Shown here in pieces: positions 22,453-25,228 of a stretch of DNA of 25,228 nt. The notes beneath the pieces were generated by a model. It worked only from the letters and a program-made list of their open reading frames with translations, was not told where the DNA came from and searched no databases. A program made the translations under genes and the position numbers. Source of the DNA: Ruminococcus sp. (GTDB lineage: Bacteria > Bacillota > Clostridia > Oscillospirales > Acutalibacteraceae); assembly GCA_004558485.1 (NCBI GenBank), contig SFCS01000017.1, positions 1 through 25,228 of the forward strand. Direction: 5' to 3'. How positions within the stretch are numbered: the stretch's first letter is position 1; the number at the start of each line of letters is the position of its first letter.

Positions 22453-23130
22453 ATGGCGGATATACATAAGAAAAAGAACGGCGCTTTGTCGGAGGAGTCG
22501 ATCTTCACGGCGGAAAAAGCGCCAACAGCGCAGCAACGGGCGGCGCAGGCGAAAGAAGAAAAAGCGAAAAAAAGAGCGCAAAGGCGCGCCGAAAACGCTG
22601 CGCTGCGGAAAAGCATACGCGAGCAGCTCGGCGGCGAGAACCGCGCCTTCCGTTTTACCTGTATCGCCGTCCTGACGGTCGTCGTTTTGGTCGGCGTTTT
22701 GGTGCTTGTCGCCAATTTCGGCACGGCGGGCGGCTGGGACGAAAAGCTCGGTGTGACTTACTATCTCAACAGCGCCGATGTGCCGGATATGCCCGACGAA
22801 GGGATCGCCGCTGTGGTGAATGAGGTGTGTTATGCCGAGAACGGGGGACTCCTTGTGCACCTGACCTTTGCAAACGGTGAGGGAACGACGCAGCACCCAA
22901 CAAGGCTCTCTTTGACGATACGCAACGAAAACGACGAGGTGGTCGCCTCGACCTCCGCCTCGACGATTCCGGAAAAATACTTTATCAATTCCGGAGGGTA
23001 TAAGACCTTTGATCTGCGTATCCCGAAGAAATATGTCAGGATCGCGGATGATCCGCTCTCTACGCTCAGCTTTGAAGTGACGGTGGAAAGCGAAGAATAT
23101 ACAAGCCTTGAGGGCGATTCATTCGATTAA
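22453..23130 (+). CDS. Membrane-anchored extracytoplasmic protein of unknown function
   Basis: 225 residues from ATG 22453, with GGAAAGG about 10 bases upstream; a TTG nine bases earlier touches the ribosome site and is unlikely. Residues 1-66 are highly charged (K, E, R, A, Q), likely a cytoplasmic coiled coil; residues 67-89 form one transmembrane helix; residues 90-225 are outside and predicted to be beta-rich (LLVHLTFANGEG, RLSLTIRNENDEVVAS, KTFDLRIPKKYVRI, LSFEVTVESEEY), like an immunoglobulin-type fold. I do not recognise a family. It is 12 bases upstream of a parvulin-type foldase with the same topology, so it may be its client or partner. Confidence 0.75.
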   Translation: MADIHKKKNGALSEESIFTAEKAPTAQQRAAQAKEEKAKKRAQRRAENAALRKSIREQLGGENRAFRFTCIAVLTVVVLVGVLVLVANFGTAGGWDEKLGVTYYLNSADVPDMPDEGIAAVVNEVCYAENGGLLVHLTFANGEGTTQHPTRLSLTIRNENDEVVASTSASTIPEKYFINSGGYKTFDLRIPKKYVRIADDPLSTLSFEVTVESEEYTSLEGDSFD

Positions 23131-23142
23131 GGAGTAGGAAAC

Positions 23143-24588
23143 ATGGGAAAAAGTGCAAAAATGCGCGACATGCGCCGACAGGAAAAAGAAGAAAGAGAAT
23201 TGCTGGCGGCAAAGCAGTTGAAAAGTCGCAAGCGCCGCAAGGTGTTGACCGTTGTGACCGCTGTCGTTTTGGTTGTGGCGCTGGTGCTGACGGTTGCGGC
23301 AAGCGTTCTTTCGAACAAGGGCTTTTTCAGACGCCACAGTGCGGTCATGTCCACGCCGCATTATAAGGTCACGGGGCAGATGATGTCCTATTTCATCTAT
23401 AACACCTATGAGACCTATGTGCAGCAGTACAATAATCAGCTCGGCATCGATGCGAACATCTCACTGAAAAAGCAGAATTTCCGCACGGATGCTTCCTGGT
23501 TCGATTATTTCGCGCTGGAGGCACGCACCAATTTGCGGCAGGTGCTGCTCTTTGCCGAAAAGGCGAATGAGCAGGGTGTGACGCTGACCGAGGAAGAACT
23601 GGCGACGATTGACAAGAATGTGGACAGCGCCGATATTTCTGCTTATGCGGAGAAGTTTGCACTGACAAAGGCGGATCTGCGTGCCGTGTTGCAGCTTTCC
23701 TCCATCGCGTCCAAGATGTATGCACAGATCATCGGCGACTACACGATTTCCGATGCGGACATTGACGCCTATTTTGCGGAAAACAGTAAGTATTTCAAAA
23801 CGATCTCCTATTCTTCCGTCACCCTCCCCTATGGAGAGAACGGATGGTACAGCACCGCCTCTGCGGCGAAGGCCGCAGCAGACACGGTAGCGGCAGCGAC
23901 CACGGAAAAGGCATTTGAGACAGCCGTCGAAAAGGTGCTTACGGTTATCGGTGCATCGGCGGACGATGTGAAGCAGGAGCTGTCCGACGGCAAGCGCACG
24001 GGCGCCACCTATATGGATAACAGCAAGTTTTCCGAATGGGCATTTGCAGACGACAGAAAGCTGCTCGAAACCTATGTGGAGGATATAGGCTCTGCCTATG
24101 TGGTCTATCAGCTCACCGCCCTGCCGGCGCTCGACGAGACGCCGCTGCGCAATTTCCGCACGATCCTCCTCACGGCGGACGGCTGCGGATCTGCGGACAA
24201 GGCGAAGGCAAAAGCGGAGGAGCTGCTGGGGCAGTGGAAAAAGGAAGGCGCGACGGAAGACGCCTTCGCCGCTTTGGCAAAGGCAAACTCCGAGGAGGAG
24301 AGCACGAAGGAAAACGGCGGACTTTATGAAAACATTGCCGACGGCAGCATGACCGACGCCTTCAACACATGGTGCTTTGATGCCGCGCGCAAGGCGGGCG
24401 ACACCACCATCGTGCAATCCGACACCGGTTATCATGTCATCTATTATGTCGGCGAGGGTCGCCGTCAGTGGCAGGAAAATGTGAAAAGTGCCATGGTGGC
24501 GCAAAAGACCGACGAGCTGTGCCGGGAGTATGCAGAGACCTGGACGGTGACGATAAAGGAAAAGGCGATAAACCGTCTGCCGCTGTAA
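23143..24588 (+). CDS. Membrane-anchored parvulin-type peptidyl-prolyl isomerase (PrsA/SurA-like)
   Basis: 481 residues, ATG 23143 with AAGGAG upstream. A basic cytoplasmic N-terminus (1-33), one transmembrane anchor (34-56, no lipobox cysteine), a helical SurA/PrsA-type chaperone region (about 70-250) and a parvulin-like segment (about 335-440; FRTILLTADG, then SEEESTKENGGLYENIADGSM, FNTWCFDAARKAGDT, SDTGYHVIYYVG). The parvulin part keeps the overall pattern, but the opening is atypical (RTILLTAD instead of RHILV), so isomerase activity is uncertain. It probably helps fold exported proteins on the outside of the membrane. Unlike PrsA of Bacillus it is anchored by a helix, not a lipid. Confidence 0.82.
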   Translation: MGKSAKMRDMRRQEKEERELLAAKQLKSRKRRKVLTVVTAVVLVVALVLTVAASVLSNKGFFRRHSAVMSTPHYKVTGQMMSYFIYNTYETYVQQYNNQLGIDANISLKKQNFRTDASWFDYFALEARTNLRQVLLFAEKANEQGVTLTEEELATIDKNVDSADISAYAEKFALTKADLRAVLQLSSIASKMYAQIIGDYTISDADIDAYFAENSKYFKTISYSSVTLPYGENGWYSTASAAKAAADTVAAATTEKAFETAVEKVLTVIGASADDVKQELSDGKRTGATYMDNSKFSEWAFADDRKLLETYVEDIGSAYVVYQLTALPALDETPLRNFRTILLTADGCGSADKAKAKAEELLGQWKKEGATEDAFAALAKANSEEESTKENGGLYENIADGSMTDAFNTWCFDAARKAGDTTIVQSDTGYHVIYYVGEGRRQWQENVKSAMVAQKTDELCREYAETWTVTIKEKAINRLPL

Positions 24589-24600
24589 AAATGCAATACA

Positions 24601-24643
24601 ACAGAGCACCGTGAAAGTATACTTTCACGGTGCTCTGTTTTTC
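24601..24643 (+). terminator. Long perfect hairpin terminator between convergent genes
   Basis: Perfect 19-base arms (24601-24619 and 24620-24638; ACAGAGCACCGTG...), followed by TTTTTC. It ends the parvulin gene and lies 4 bases from the AraC stop, so it may serve both genes. Confidence 0.85.
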
Positions 24644-24646
24644 GGC

Positions 24647-25228
24647 TTAAGCAAATAGCTTACGATATTCCGATGGGGAAACGCCTTCGCGGGCTTTGAA
24701 TTGTCTGCTGAAGTAGTATATGCTGTTATAGCCGCACATCAAGGCGGTTTGTGATACAGAGTAGAGACCGCTGCGCAATAAATCACAGGCATAATGCATT
24801 CTCACGCCGATAATGTACTTGGTGGGAGTTATCCCGAATTTTTTTACGAATAGCTTTTTTAATGTGGAGCCACTGATGCCGCAGAGGGCTGAAAGCATGT
24901 CTATAGATATTTCGTTAGTGAAGTTTTCACCGATATATTCAATGGCAGGCTCAATTTTCCGATATTGGCTCTCCGGCAGATATGTTTGTTTTTGACAGAT
25001 GGCAAAAATTTTGTATAACAGGGAGAGACATTCGAAATAATATCCGTCGTTTTTTGCAACCCAAAGGGAAAAGATTTTTTTGAAAAGCGGAGCAATCGCT
25101 ATATCGTTATTCAGTTTGATGGTGAACATTTCAGCAGAAATACAGGTATCCGTGTCGAAGAAGATATCCATGCACTCGATGTGATCCATTCTGGTTACGG
25201 TATAATTTCTGTTTTCTCCCTTCGGCAG
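24647..25228 (-). CDS. AraC family transcriptional regulator, 5' truncated by window edge
   Basis: The minus-strand frame stays open past ATG 25189 to the last base, so the N-terminus lies outside the window; about 193 residues are visible. The last ~100 residues form the AraC double helix-turn-helix: IEYIGENFTNEISIDMLSAL, then CGISGSTLKKLFVKKFGITP, and in the second half LLRSGLYSVSQTALMCGYNS with YYFSRQFKAREGVSPSEYRK, a close match to the family signature. The upstream part (FTIKLNNDI, then a helical stretch) is the end of a sensor domain, ligand unknown. AT-rich like the left edge of the window, unlike the intervening genes; target probably outside the window. Confidence 0.92.
   Translation of the reverse strand: MPKGENRNYTVTRMDHIECMDIFFDTDTCISAEMFTIKLNNDIAIAPLFKKIFSLWVAKNDGYYFECLSLLYKIFAICQKQTYLPESQYRKIEPAIEYIGENFTNEISIDMLSALCGISGSTLKKLFVKKFGITPTKYIIGVRMHYACDLLRSGLYSVSQTALMCGYNSIYYFSRQFKAREGVSPSEYRKLFA

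Overview
The window reads as a chromosomal segment of a Gram-positive, anaerobe-type Firmicute, most likely class Clostridia (Oscillospirales/Ruminococcaceae-like). The grounds are RNase J, GdpP, classic SAM-I and FMN riboswitches with intrinsic terminators, strong GGAGG ribosome sites, sigma-A type promoters with 16-18 base spacers, and a GC-rich, codon-biased core. The first ~960 bases and the last ~600 bases are visibly more AT-rich than the core and carry different cargo (a polysaccharide deacetylase end, a glycoside hydrolase relic, an AraC regulator). I cannot name the species.

Layout. 1-960: 3' part of a polysaccharide deacetylase, a decayed alpha-glucosidase start, and a plus-strand terminator. 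981-5149: a promoter followed by a tightly packed operon of two integral membrane proteins (the first DUF5058-like), a membrane-anchored M20 metallopeptidase and an MFS transporter. 5303-7980 (minus strand): rnhA, then an FMN riboswitch and ribU, then a SAM-I riboswitch and metK. The promoters of ribU and metK are built over the stop codon of the preceding gene, so the only terminators I see between these genes are the ligand-controlled ones. 8081-17921 (plus): a housekeeping run rnj-gdpP-rplI-dnaB-tilS-hpt-ftsH, covering RNA decay, c-di-AMP hydrolysis, translation, replication, tRNA modification, purine salvage and membrane proteolysis. 17918-18246: a small membrane-protein gene with its own promoter and terminator. 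18257-21537: a sulfur/Fe-S operon cysK-nifS-nifU-(remnant mnmA)-rrf2/iscR, with a tandem-repeat operator candidate at its promoter. 21541-22096 (minus): trmL. 22158-24643 (plus): a 59-residue YtxH-like gene, then a pair of anchored extracytoplasmic proteins, the second a parvulin-type foldase. 24647-25228 (minus): the C-terminal part of an AraC regulator, open at the window edge.

The points most worth a second look are the nested riboswitch architecture with -35 boxes made from stop codons, the internally deleted mnmA inside the sulfur-transfer operon, the DUF5058/M20/MFS operon as a possible uncharacterised uptake-and-hydrolysis system, an EF-hand-like loop in the outside domain of FtsH, and a four-cysteine tail on NifU. 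I found no CRISPR array, rRNA, tRNA, insertion sequence or phage gene.
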